NCBI RefSeq assembly: GCF_004342445.1 | Contig: NZ_SLWW01000008.1 | Location: forward strand, 1-52,656 | Length of the DNA: 52,656 bases | From: Rhodovulum euryhalinum | GTDB taxonomy: Bacteria > Pseudomonadota > Alphaproteobacteria > Rhodobacterales > Rhodobacteraceae | Direction of reading: 5' to 3' | Shown here: positions 43,942-52,544 of the stretch, in pieces | Numbering within the stretch: position 1 is the first letter of the stretch | How the letters are laid out: each line of letters opens with the position of its first letter | The notes under the pieces: model-generated | Told to the model about the DNA's origin: nothing | Database searches by the model: none | The model's input: only the letters and a program-made list of their open reading frames with translations | Program-made: the position numbers and the translations under genes

Positions 43942-45216
43942 ATGACCGACAAGACCGCCGCCGGCCTCAGCCGCCGCAGCCTGCTGAAGGGGGCCGCCGC
44001 AGGCGTCGCCGCCAGCGCCTTCCCCGCGCCGATGATCTGGGCGCAGAACATCAAGGACATCACGCTGCGCCAGTTCGGCACGGGTGTCAGCAACCTCAAC
44101 GAGGTGGCGCAGAAGGTGAAGGAGGATCTGGGCTTCACGCTGGAGATGACCGCGCTGGACAGCGACGCCGTGACCCAGCGCGCCGCGACCCAGCCCAAGT
44201 CCTTCGACATCGCCGATATCGAATACTGGATCTGCAAGAAGGTCTGGCCCACCGGCAACCTTCAGGCGATGGATACCTCGAAAATTGCCAACTACGACAA
44301 GATCGTGGGCATCTTCCGCGACGGCAAGCTGACCCCCGACTCGACCATCGCGCAGGGCACCGCGCCCCATACCGTGGGCTTCACCTCCGGCCCCGGCGGC
44401 ACCGATTTCGTGGCCGAGGAATCGGGCTGGATGACGCTGATCCCGACGATCTACAACGCCGACACGCTGGGCATCCGCCCCGACCTGATCGGCCGGCCGA
44501 TCGAAAGCTGGACGGAACTGCTGAACCCCGAGTTCAAGGGCAAGGCCTCGATCCTGGATATCAGCTCGATCGGCATCATGGACGCCGCGATGGTCTGCGA
44601 GGCGATGGGCGAGGTGCAGTACGGCGACAAGGGCAACATGACCCGGGAAGAGATCGACAAGACCATGGCGATCTTCACCGAGGCCAAGAAGGCGGGCCAG
44701 TTCCGCGCCTTCTGGAAGACCTTCGACGAAAGCGTGAACCTGATGGCCTCGGGCGAGGTGGTGATCCAGTCGATGTGGTCGCCCGCGATCACGGCCGTCA
44801 AGTCGCGCGGCATCCCCTGCGTCTACCAGCCGCTGAAGGAGGGCTATCGGTCCTGGGGCGGCGGGATCGGGCTGTCCGCGAACCTGTCGGGTCTCGCGCT
44901 GGATGCGGCCTATGAGTACATCAACTGGTATCTCTCGGGCTGGGTCGGCGGCTTCCTGATGCGGCAGGGCTATTACTCGGCGGTGCCAGAGACGTCCAAG
45001 AACTTCATGACCGAGAACGAATGGGGCTACTGGTTCGAGGGCAAGCCCGCCACCGACACCATCACCAACCCGCAGGGCCAGGCCATGGCGCAGGCGGGCG
45101 AGACCCGCGACGGCGGATCGTTCCAGGACCGGATGGGTGCCGTGGCCTGCTGGAACGCGGTGATGGACGAGAACCAGTACATGGTCCGCAAGTGGAACGA
45201 GTTCATCGCCGCCTGA
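43942..45216 (+). CDS. ABC substrate-binding protein, spermidine/putrescine type, Tat signal
   Basis: A 424-residue periplasmic protein with a twin-arginine signal (LSRRSLLKGAAAGVAASAFPAP, cleavage near IWAQN). The mature fold is SBP_bac type (FDIADIEYWICKKVWPTGNLQAMD, TIYNADTLGIRPDLIGRPIESWTELLNPEFKGKASI). The ligand is not evident: the classic PotD acidic residues are not clearly recognisable. Together with a terminal hydantoin racemase in the operon, a hydantoin-like ligand is plausible. A strong stem-loop follows the stop. Confidence 0.92.
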   Translation: MTDKTAAGLSRRSLLKGAAAGVAASAFPAPMIWAQNIKDITLRQFGTGVSNLNEVAQKVKEDLGFTLEMTALDSDAVTQRAATQPKSFDIADIEYWICKKVWPTGNLQAMDTSKIANYDKIVGIFRDGKLTPDSTIAQGTAPHTVGFTSGPGGTDFVAEESGWMTLIPTIYNADTLGIRPDLIGRPIESWTELLNPEFKGKASILDISSIGIMDAAMVCEAMGEVQYGDKGNMTREEIDKTMAIFTEAKKAGQFRAFWKTFDESVNLMASGEVVIQSMWSPAITAVKSRGIPCVYQPLKEGYRSWGGGIGLSANLSGLALDAAYEYINWYLSGWVGGFLMRQGYYSAVPETSKNFMTENEWGYWFEGKPATDTITNPQGQAMAQAGETRDGGSFQDRMGAVACWNAVMDENQYMVRKWNEFIAA

Positions 45217-45274
45217 CGGCGTGACAGCCACCGGGCCGGACGGGGCTTCTGACCCTTGCGCCCTCTGGCCTGTT

Positions 45275-45300
45275 GCCCCTTCCCGTCCGCGGGAAGGGGC
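45275..45300 (+). terminator. Intercistronic stem-loop after the binding-protein gene
   Basis: Perfect 11-bp stem GCCCCTTCCCG / CGGGAAGGGGC with a TCCG loop, 58 bases past the binding-protein stop and 23 bases before the permease start. No T-run follows. Its position suggests an attenuator or mRNA-stabilising hairpin that keeps binding protein in excess over permease. Confidence 0.55.
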
Positions 45301-45323
45301 CTTCCTCCGGAACAGGATGTGCC

Positions 45324-46187
45324 ATGGCAACGCTGCGCAAGAACCGACATCTGACGGGCTGGCTGCTCGCCTCGCCGCTGGCGCTGGTGCTGGGCCTGTT
45401 CCTGGTGCTGCCGATCGCGATGATCGTGATCGTCAGCTTCTGGGGTGCCACGGAATTCTCGATCTACCCGGCGTTCCAGTTCGACAATTACGAATTCCTG
45501 TTCGGGTCACCCGTGACCTATTCGGTGTTCCTGAACACCTTCAAGTATGCGGCGATCACCTGGGCCTTCACCCTCGTGATCGGCTTTACCGTCGCCTATT
45601 TCCTGGCTTTCCATGTGCGCAGCCTGACCTGGCAGATCGCGCTGTTCCTGCTCTGCACGATCCCGTTCTGGACCTCGAACATCATCCGGATGATTTCCTG
45701 GATCCCGTTCCTGGGCCGCAACGGCATCGCCAATTCCACGCTGATCTCCTGGGGGGTGATCGACGAACCGCTGGACTGGCTCTTGTTCTCGGATTTCTCG
45801 GTGATCCTGGCCTTTGTCCACCTCTACACGCTGTTCATGGTGGTGCCGATCTTCAACACCATGATGCGGATCGACCGCTCGCTGATCGAGGCCGCCTATG
45901 ACGCGGGGGCGACCGGTTTCCAGACGCTGACCAACGTGATCATCCCGCTGTGCAAGCCGGGGATCATGATCGGGTCGATCTTCGTGGTCACGCTGGTGAT
46001 GGGCGATTTCATCACCGTGCGCTTCATGTCGGGGTCGCAATCGGCGAATGTCGGCCGGCTGATTTCCAATGACATCGGCCTGCTGCAATACCCCTCGGCG
46101 GCGGCGACGGCGGTGGTGCTGCTGGTCACGGTGCTGATCGTGATCGCGATCCTGTTGCGCTTCGTCGACATCCGGAAGGAGCTTTGA
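45324..46187 (+). CDS. ABC transporter permease, PotB-like
   Basis: A 287-residue inner-membrane permease with six membrane segments and the EAA loop (LIEAAYDAGATGFQTLTNVIIPLCKPGI). The N-terminal TM1 is preceded by basic residues. The start at 45324 has AGGA seven bases upstream. It pairs with the following permease. Confidence 0.94.
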   Translation: MATLRKNRHLTGWLLASPLALVLGLFLVLPIAMIVIVSFWGATEFSIYPAFQFDNYEFLFGSPVTYSVFLNTFKYAAITWAFTLVIGFTVAYFLAFHVRSLTWQIALFLLCTIPFWTSNIIRMISWIPFLGRNGIANSTLISWGVIDEPLDWLLFSDFSVILAFVHLYTLFMVVPIFNTMMRIDRSLIEAAYDAGATGFQTLTNVIIPLCKPGIMIGSIFVVTLVMGDFITVRFMSGSQSANVGRLISNDIGLLQYPSAAATAVVLLVTVLIVIAILLRFVDIRKEL

Positions 46188-46189
46188 CG

Positions 46190-47029
46190 ATGGAAAAGCG
46201 TTCCCGCGCCTTCTATGTGCTGGCCGCCGTCTTCGGGCTGTTCCTGCTGTTCCTCTACGGGCCGATCATCACCATCGGCATCCTCAGCTTCCAGGGGCCG
46301 ACCGGGGGCCTGACCTTCCCGATGCGGGGCGTCTCGCTGCACTGGTTCCGCGACCTGTTCGAACAGCAGGCGGTGGGCGACATCTGGGGCAGTTTCGGAC
46401 GGTCCTTCACCCTGGGGCTGATGGTGATGGTCACCACGGTCGTGGTCTCGGTCATGGGCGGGCTTGCCTTCCGCAAGCGGTTCGCGGGCTCGGGCGTGCT
46501 GTTCTACCTTGTCATCACCTCGCTGGTGATCCCCTCGATCCTGGTGTCGCTGGGGGTGGGGCTGATCTTCAGCCAGTCGGGGCTGGACGTGCATTGGGCC
46601 AGTTCCGGGTTCGGGTCGCAACTGACATGGACCCTGCCCTTCGGCCTGCTGATCATGTTCGCGGTCTTCAACCGCTTCGACAAGAGCTATGAAGAGGCCG
46701 CGCGCGACCAGGGCGCCAGCCCCTGGCAGACGATCCGCCACGTCGTGCTGCCGATCATCGCGCCCTCGCTGATCGGCGTGGCGCTGTTCGGCTTTACCCT
46801 GTCCTACGACGAGTTCGCCCGCACCCTGCTGACCGCGGGCAGCTACAACACCCTGCCGCTGGAGATCTACGGCATGACCACCAACGTGACGACCCCGGTG
46901 ATCTTTGCGCTCGGCACGCTGACGACGGTGTTTTCCTTCCTGGTGATCGCGGTCTTCCTGCTGACCGTCTGGGCGCTGAACCGGCGCCGGTCGCGGGCCG
47001 GCTCGGATGCCGGGCAGGGCATGGTCTGA
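46190..47029 (+). CDS. ABC transporter permease, PotC-like
   Basis: A 279-residue permease with about six membrane segments and an EAA loop (SYEEAARDQGASPWQTIRHVVLPIIAPSL). The ATG at 46190 lies eight bases after AAGGAG; a TTG at 46184 overlapping the previous stop is too close to that site. It completes the importer. Confidence 0.94.
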   Translation: MEKRSRAFYVLAAVFGLFLLFLYGPIITIGILSFQGPTGGLTFPMRGVSLHWFRDLFEQQAVGDIWGSFGRSFTLGLMVMVTTVVVSVMGGLAFRKRFAGSGVLFYLVITSLVIPSILVSLGVGLIFSQSGLDVHWASSGFGSQLTWTLPFGLLIMFAVFNRFDKSYEEAARDQGASPWQTIRHVVLPIIAPSLIGVALFGFTLSYDEFARTLLTAGSYNTLPLEIYGMTTNVTTPVIFALGTLTTVFSFLVIAVFLLTVWALNRRRSRAGSDAGQGMV

Positions 47030-47034
47030 GCGGC

Positions 47035-47673
47035 ATGAGCTATGTCATCATCAACCCCAACTCGACCGCGGCGATGACCAATTCCATCCTCGCCGCGGCC
47101 GAAACCGCGATGCCCCGCGCCGTCTTCGAGGGCTGGACCTCAATGAACGGCCCGCCCGCGATCCAGGGCGCGGCGGATGGCGAGGCGGCCACCGGCCCCT
47201 TGCTGGACCTGGTCGTGCGGGCCAGCGATCGGGGCGCGCGGGGCATCGTGATCGGCTGCTTCGACGATACCGGGCTGGACGAGGCGCGGCGCCGGGCGGC
47301 CTGCCCCGTCCTTGGCATCGGGCAGGCGGCGTTCCACGTGGCCGCCCTGCGCGGCTGGCGGTTCTCGGTCGTGACCACGCTGGCCGTGTCCGTCCCGATC
47401 ATCGAGGGCAATATCCGGACCTACGGCTTTGGTCCCATGCTGGCCCGGGTGCGCGCCAGCGAGGTGCCGGTGCTGGCGCTGGAGGAAGATCCCGACGCGG
47501 CCTGCGCGCGCATCGCCGAAGAGGCGCAGCGCGCCGTGGCCGAGGACGGGATCAGGGCCATAATCCCGGGCTGCGCGGGCATGGCGCGGCTGACCGGGCA
47601 TCTGCGCGCCACGCTGCCGGTGCCGGTGATCGACGGCGTGGAAAGCGCCGCGCGGCTGATCGCGGCGCTCTGA
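47035..47673 (+). CDS. Asp/Glu/hydantoin racemase family protein (possible allantoin racemase)
   Basis: A 212-residue cofactor-independent racemase with the two catalytic cysteines C75 (IVIGCFDDTG) and C180 (AIIPGCAGMA) and the family start VIINPNSTAAMT. It starts six bases after the permease stop, so it belongs to the importer operon. Members act on aspartate, 5-substituted hydantoins or allantoin. With an (S)-specific allantoinase encoded 9 kb away, conversion of imported (R)-allantoin to the usable isomer is an attractive reading. Hydantoin racemase is the more cautious name. Confidence 0.88.
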   Translation: MSYVIINPNSTAAMTNSILAAAETAMPRAVFEGWTSMNGPPAIQGAADGEAATGPLLDLVVRASDRGARGIVIGCFDDTGLDEARRRAACPVLGIGQAAFHVAALRGWRFSVVTTLAVSVPIIEGNIRTYGFGPMLARVRASEVPVLALEEDPDAACARIAEEAQRAVAEDGIRAIIPGCAGMARLTGHLRATLPVPVIDGVESAARLIAAL

Positions 47674-47677
47674 GGGG

Positions 47678-49294
47678 TCAACCGCTCCTGGGCGGCCACT
47701 CGGCGCCGCGGGCCTCCATATAGGGACGGAAATACTCGCGCAGGGCGGGGAAGCCCTCGGCCAGCATCAGGAACTCCTCGCGGTTCAGCACCAGCATGCG
47801 GGTATCCTCGACCGCGCGCACGGTGGTCTTGCGCCGCGTCGCGCCGAGGATCAGCCGCTCGCCGAAATGCCCGCCCGGGCCGATGCGGCGCACATGGTGC
47901 TGGCCGGTTTCGGGATCTGTCCGCTCCATCTCGACCGCGCCCGAGATGACCGAATAGAACCCGTCGGACCGGTGCCCGGCCTCGTAGACCAGATCACCGG
48001 CGCGGAAATGGACATAGCGCATCGGCGCGCGCGGCAGGGCCCGGATCTGCACCACGCTGCGCGCGCCCAGCATGTCCATCGTCCAGTTCACCATCACCTT
48101 GATCCGCGTGCCCATCCCCGGCAGCAGCGCCAGGTAATAGGACCGCCACAGGACCCAGGCCGGAAAGCCGGTCAGTTGCACCCCGAACACCTCGGCCACG
48201 CCCCGATGCGCCCCCAGCGAGGCCAGCGCCCCGCGCGAGCGATAGGCAAAGGGCTGCACCGGCTTGCCCCGCACGGCGGCCGCGATGTTCCGGGCGATGC
48301 GCTTGGCCTCGCGCACGGCGAACTGCGCGGTCGGCGGCGCGAAATCGCCGCGGGCCTCGGCACTCTCCTTCAGCGGGATCAGCGCGCAGTCGCCCAGCGC
48401 CCAGACATTGTCATGCCCCTTGACCCGCAGCATGCGATCGACCGCGATCCGGCCATGCTGGCTGGGCAGACCCATGCGGGCGACCACCGGCAGCGGCGCG
48501 TTGCCGATGGTCGCGACGATGGTGCGGGTGTCGATCACCTCGCCGGTGGTGGTGACAAGCTGCGTGCCGGTGGCGCTGGCCACCCCGGTGTTCAGCTTCA
48601 ACTCGACCCCGTGGCGGGTCAGGTGATCGGCGGCATAGCGCGCCAGCCGCTCGGGCATCTCGTTCAGGATGCGGGGGGCGAATTCCACCAGCATCACCCG
48701 CACTTCGGCGGGGTCGATCTTGGGATAGAACTTCAGTGACCGGTCGATCAGTTCCTTCATCTCGCCCACGGTCTCGACCCCCGAGAACCCGCCGCCGATC
48801 ACCGTGAAGGTCAGCGCGCCGCGCTTGGTCTCGGGCACCTGGCTGACCTGGGCATGTTCCAGTTGTTCGATCACATGCTCACGCAGGCGCCTTGCATCCT
48901 CCAGCCCCTTCATCTTCAGCGCGTGCTCTTCCAGACCCGGCATGCGGGACAGGTCCACCCCTTGCCCCAGCGCTATCACCAGGTGGTCATAGGGCACCTC
49001 GGTCGGACGGCGCTGGATGCCCTGGAACACGGTGACGATGCGGCGGTCGAAATCGACACTGTCGACCACCGCCTTGCGCACGAACACACCCTTCAGCAGG
49101 AACCGCAGCGGCGAGACCGCGTGGCCGGGCGTGATCGACCCCGCTCCGACCTCGGGCAAAAGGGGCTGGAAGACGAAGTAGTTGTCGGCATTGATCAGTT
49201 CGATCTCGGCCGCCTTGCCCAGCCGTGTCTTCAGCGCGCGGGCCGCATACATGCCCCCGAAGCCGCCCCCGAGGACGACGATCCGATCTGCCAT
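47678..49294 (-). CDS. Type II NADH dehydrogenase with C-terminal cyclic-nucleotide-binding domain
   Basis: A 538-residue fusion. Residues about 1-400 are an NDH-2-type flavoprotein: FAD loop VVLGGGFGGMYAA (about 5-17), NAD loop FTVIGGGFSGVETVGE, and VWALGDCALIP for FAD ribityl contact. It would oxidise NADH and reduce quinone without proton pumping. Residues about 415-525 are a cNMP-binding domain (FRAGDLVYEAGHRSDGFYSVISGAVEMER, GPGGHFGERLILGATRRKTTVRAVED), with the phosphate-binding cassette changed around GERLILGATRRKTT. The ATG at 49294 has AAGGAG upstream; the longer frame is rejected. It is monocistronic, divergent from the TRAP genes. Confidence 0.93.
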   Translation of the reverse strand: MADRIVVLGGGFGGMYAARALKTRLGKAAEIELINADNYFVFQPLLPEVGAGSITPGHAVSPLRFLLKGVFVRKAVVDSVDFDRRIVTVFQGIQRRPTEVPYDHLVIALGQGVDLSRMPGLEEHALKMKGLEDARRLREHVIEQLEHAQVSQVPETKRGALTFTVIGGGFSGVETVGEMKELIDRSLKFYPKIDPAEVRVMLVEFAPRILNEMPERLARYAADHLTRHGVELKLNTGVASATGTQLVTTTGEVIDTRTIVATIGNAPLPVVARMGLPSQHGRIAVDRMLRVKGHDNVWALGDCALIPLKESAEARGDFAPPTAQFAVREAKRIARNIAAAVRGKPVQPFAYRSRGALASLGAHRGVAEVFGVQLTGFPAWVLWRSYYLALLPGMGTRIKVMVNWTMDMLGARSVVQIRALPRAPMRYVHFRAGDLVYEAGHRSDGFYSVISGAVEMERTDPETGQHHVRRIGPGGHFGERLILGATRRKTTVRAVEDTRMLVLNREEFLMLAEGFPALREYFRPYMEARGAEWPPRSG

Positions 49295-49406
49295 GGCGAT
49301 CTCCTTCTTGCTGCGGCGCAGCATAGCGCATGGCCTGCCATGGGCCAGCGCCAATCGGCGCAAGGCACGATTGCGCCCATCGCACGGCTGTGGCAAGGCC
49401 CCGCCC

Positions 49407-49913
49407 ATGCAGATGCCGCGCGCCCTTTCCGCCTTTCTTGTGCTCTGCCGCTGGCTCGACCGCGCGGCGCTGGCGCTGTGCGTCGCCGCGGGGCTGTTCC
49501 TGACGGGCGCGGTGCTGGCGATCGTGGTGCTGCGCTACGGCTTTGGCGCGGGCTTCATCCAGTTGCAGGACGCGGCCGGCTATGCCTTTGCGGTGCTCAT
49601 GGCCTTCAGCCTGCCGGTGACGTTGGCGCGCGGCGGCCATGTCCGGGTCGAGGTGTTGTCCGAGCGGTTGCCGCGGACCTATCTGCGCACGGCCGACGCG
49701 GTCGCGCTGGTGCTGTTCCTGGTCCCCGTCTTCGGGCTGCTGATCCGCGCGTTCTGGCCCGACCTCGCCTATGCCTGGTCGATCCGCGAGGGATCGGTGG
49801 AAACCGGGGGCCTGGGCGGGCTCTACCTCGTCAAGACGGCGCTGCCGGTGGCCGCGGCGATGATGATCCTGCAAGGCGTGGCGCAGGTTCTCGGGCCGAG
49901 GGCGGGCGAATGA
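49407..49913 (+). CDS. dctQ: TRAP transporter small permease (DctQ type)
   Basis: A 168-residue inner-membrane protein with four membrane segments. The family regions LRYGFGAGFIQLQDAAGYAFAVLMAFSLPVTLARGGHVRVEVL and LPVAAAMMILQGVAQVL are clear. It forms the membrane complex with the next gene, with which it overlaps by four bases (ATGA). Confidence 0.94.
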   Translation: MQMPRALSAFLVLCRWLDRAALALCVAAGLFLTGAVLAIVVLRYGFGAGFIQLQDAAGYAFAVLMAFSLPVTLARGGHVRVEVLSERLPRTYLRTADAVALVLFLVPVFGLLIRAFWPDLAYAWSIREGSVETGGLGGLYLVKTALPVAAAMMILQGVAQVLGPRAGE

Positions 49914-51451
49914 CCGGGGCCGAGGGGTTCCTGCTGGCGATGGGCCTTGGCCTGTTCGCGGGCATCCTCAGCGGCATCCCGGCGATGCTGGCGATCGCGG
50001 GCGTGCCGCTGGTGACCGCGCTGATCGGCGCGGCCTTCGGGGTCTTCGACCTCGCCTTTCTCAACTTCTTCCCGGCGCGGGTCTGGGGCGTGATGTCGAA
50101 CCGCCTGCTGATGGCGGTACCGCTGTTCATCCTGATGGGGGTGCTGCTGGAGCGCGCCCGGCTGGCCGAGCGGATGCTGGGCGTGCTGGCGCGGATGACC
50201 GGCGGGTCGGCCCGGGGCATGGCGCTGAGCGTGCTGGCCTTTTCCACGCTGATCGCGGCCTCGACCGGCATCATCGGGGCGACCGTTGTCATGCTGGTGC
50301 TGATCGGCCTGCCCGCGATGCGGAAAGCCGGGGTCGACAAGCGGCTGGCGGCGGGGCTGATCTGCGCCTCGGGAACGCTGGGCCAGGTGATCCCGCCCTC
50401 GATCGTTCTCGTCCTTCTGGGCGACCAGATCGGCAATGTCTACCTGGAGGCGCAGCAACGGGCGGGCAATTTCGCCCCCGACGCGGTGTCGGTGGGCGAT
50501 CTCTTCGCCGGCGCGCTGATCCCCGGGCTGGTGCTGGTGGCCTTTTACGCCGTCTACGTGGCGCTGCGGCTGAAACCCGCGCCCGGCCCCGCCCCGTCCC
50601 CGCGCGACCCGGTTCCCGCGGGCGAGGTGCTGTTCACCTTCCTGCCGCCGGTCCTGCTGATCCTTGCGGTGCTGGGCTCGATCCTTGCGGGTGTCGCCAC
50701 CACGACCGAGGCCGCGGGGTTGGGCGCGGTCGGTGCGGCCCTGCTGGCCGCCCATGCGGCCGAACCCCTGCGCGCGGGGCGCTGGCTGATCGCCGCGGCA
50801 GGGCTTGCCGCGCTGGTGCTGGTGGGCCTGGGCATGGCCGGGATGGGGCGGGCGGCACCGGGCAGTGCGGCCGGGATCGCCGCGCTGGCCGCCGCGGCGC
50901 TGATCGGGGCGGGCACGCTCTGGGCCGGGGGGCGGCTCTGGCGTGTCGGCCTGTTGCAGGGCGCGATGGCGGACACGGTGCGCATCTCGGGGATGGTCTT
51001 CGGCATCGTGGTCGCGGCCTCGCTGTTGTCGCTGGTGTTCCGCGGCTTCGGCGGCGACCACCTGGTCGAGGCGTGGATGGCCGCGCTGCCGGGCGGCACC
51101 TACGGCGCGATCGCGCTGGTGATGGCGCTGATCTTCCTGATGGGCTTCCTCCTCGAGGCGGTCGAGATCATCTATATCGTGGTCCCGCTGCTGGGCCCGC
51201 CGATCCTGGGCACCGACATCTCGCCGGTGTGGTTCGCGATCCTGATCGCGATGAACCTGCAAACCTCGTTCCTGACGCCGCCCTTCGGATTCGCGCTGTT
51301 CTACTTCCGCTCGGTCGCGCCGCCCGACATCACCACGCTCGACACCTATCGCGGCGTCGTCCCCTTTGTCCTGTTGCAGTTGGCCGCGCTTGGGGTTCTG
51401 ATCGCCGTGCCCGGGCTGGCCACCTGGCTGCCGGACCTGATTTTCCGCTGA
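49910..51451 (+). CDS. dctM: TRAP transporter large permease (DctM type)
   Basis: A 513-residue sodium-coupled transporter subunit with about 13 membrane segments. Motifs include GVMSNRLLMAVPLFILMGVLLER, STLIAASTGIIGATVVMLVLIGLP, CASGTLGQVIPPSIVLVLLGD and MNLQTSFLTPPFGFALFYFRSVAP. It is longer than the common 430-residue DctM because of an extra central hydrophobic stretch (about 285-345), as in the mannitol/chloroaromatic-type subgroup. Confidence 0.94.
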   Translation: MTGAEGFLLAMGLGLFAGILSGIPAMLAIAGVPLVTALIGAAFGVFDLAFLNFFPARVWGVMSNRLLMAVPLFILMGVLLERARLAERMLGVLARMTGGSARGMALSVLAFSTLIAASTGIIGATVVMLVLIGLPAMRKAGVDKRLAAGLICASGTLGQVIPPSIVLVLLGDQIGNVYLEAQQRAGNFAPDAVSVGDLFAGALIPGLVLVAFYAVYVALRLKPAPGPAPSPRDPVPAGEVLFTFLPPVLLILAVLGSILAGVATTTEAAGLGAVGAALLAAHAAEPLRAGRWLIAAAGLAALVLVGLGMAGMGRAAPGSAAGIAALAAAALIGAGTLWAGGRLWRVGLLQGAMADTVRISGMVFGIVVAASLLSLVFRGFGGDHLVEAWMAALPGGTYGAIALVMALIFLMGFLLEAVEIIYIVVPLLGPPILGTDISPVWFAILIAMNLQTSFLTPPFGFALFYFRSVAPPDITTLDTYRGVVPFVLLQLAALGVLIAVPGLATWLPDLIFR

Positions 51452-51468
51452 GACACACGAGGACCGAG

Positions 51469-52533
51469 ATGGACCGCAGACGATTCCTCAAGACCGGCGC
51501 GGGCGTGACCGCCGCCGGCGCGCTCGCAAGTCCCGCCATCGCGCAGGGCAGGATCACCTGGAACCTGCCCACCGCGTTTCCGAAGAACGCGCCGGGCGTG
51601 GGGACCAACGTGCAGACCTTCGCCGCCCGCGTCGCCGCGATGTCGGACGGGCGGCTGAGCTTCACGATCTACGGCGCGGGCGAACTGGTGCCGCCCTTCG
51701 GCGTCGAGGACGCGGTGCAGGCCGGAAACGCGCCGGTGGGGCACGGGCCGACCTATTATGCGGCGGGCAAGAACCCCGCGCTGCACTGGTTCACGGGCGT
51801 GCCCTTCGGGATGACCTCGAACGAGCATTTCGCCTGGCTCCGCTGGGGCGGCGGGCAGGAGATCTGGGACGCGATCTATGCCCAGCGGGGGCTGAAACCC
51901 TTCTACTCGGGCAATTCCAACACCCAGTCGGGCGGCTGGTTCAAGCGCGAGATCGGCTCGGTCGCGGACCTGTCTGGGCTGAACATGCGCATCGCCGGGC
52001 TGGGCGGCGAGATCTACCGCAAGCTCGGCGTGAACGCGGTGCTGATGCCGCCGCCCGAGATCTTCCAGGCGCTGCAATCGGGCGCGATCGACGCGGCCGA
52101 ATGGGTCGGGCCGATGCTGGACCAGGCCTTCGGGCTGCAGAAACTGACCAACATCTGCCATGTGCCCGCGTTCAACGAACCGGGCGCGGGTCTGGCGGTG
52201 GTGTTCAACGACGCCGCCTGGGCGGAGCTGTCCCCGGACCTGCAGGCGATCTGCGAGGCCGCCGCCTATGCCGCGGCCCTCGAGGCGCAGGCGCAGTTCG
52301 ACTATTTCAACGCGCGCGCCATGGCGGACCTGACGGCGCAGGGCGTGCGGTTCCTGCCCTTCCCCGACGACGTGATCGCAGCGCTGAAGGGGGCATGGGG
52401 AGAGGTGCAGGACGAGCTGACCGCGGCGAACCCGGACGTGGCGACCGTGCGCGGGAGCTATGACGCCTATCTGGCGCAGGCCCGCGACTATGCCGGGGCG
52501 ATGACGCTGCCGCTGCTGGCGGGACGGCTGTAA
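51469..52533 (+). CDS. dctP: TRAP transporter substrate-binding protein (DctP type, 2-oxo-acid-like)
   Basis: A 354-residue periplasmic binding protein with a Tat-type signal (DRRRFLKTGAGVTAAG, cleavage near AIAQG). The segment LSGLNMRIAGLGGEIYRKLGVN and PEIFQALQSGAIDAAEWVGPM resemble TakP-type proteins, which bind 2-oxo acids through an arginine and a metal ion. That ligand class is inferred. The ATG follows ACGAGGA, 17 bases past the permease stop. Confidence 0.92.
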   Translation: MDRRRFLKTGAGVTAAGALASPAIAQGRITWNLPTAFPKNAPGVGTNVQTFAARVAAMSDGRLSFTIYGAGELVPPFGVEDAVQAGNAPVGHGPTYYAAGKNPALHWFTGVPFGMTSNEHFAWLRWGGGQEIWDAIYAQRGLKPFYSGNSNTQSGGWFKREIGSVADLSGLNMRIAGLGGEIYRKLGVNAVLMPPPEIFQALQSGAIDAAEWVGPMLDQAFGLQKLTNICHVPAFNEPGAGLAVVFNDAAWAELSPDLQAICEAAAYAAALEAQAQFDYFNARAMADLTAQGVRFLPFPDDVIAALKGAWGEVQDELTAANPDVATVRGSYDAYLAQARDYAGAMTLPLLAGRL

Positions 52534-52544
52534 GGCCCCGGTTT

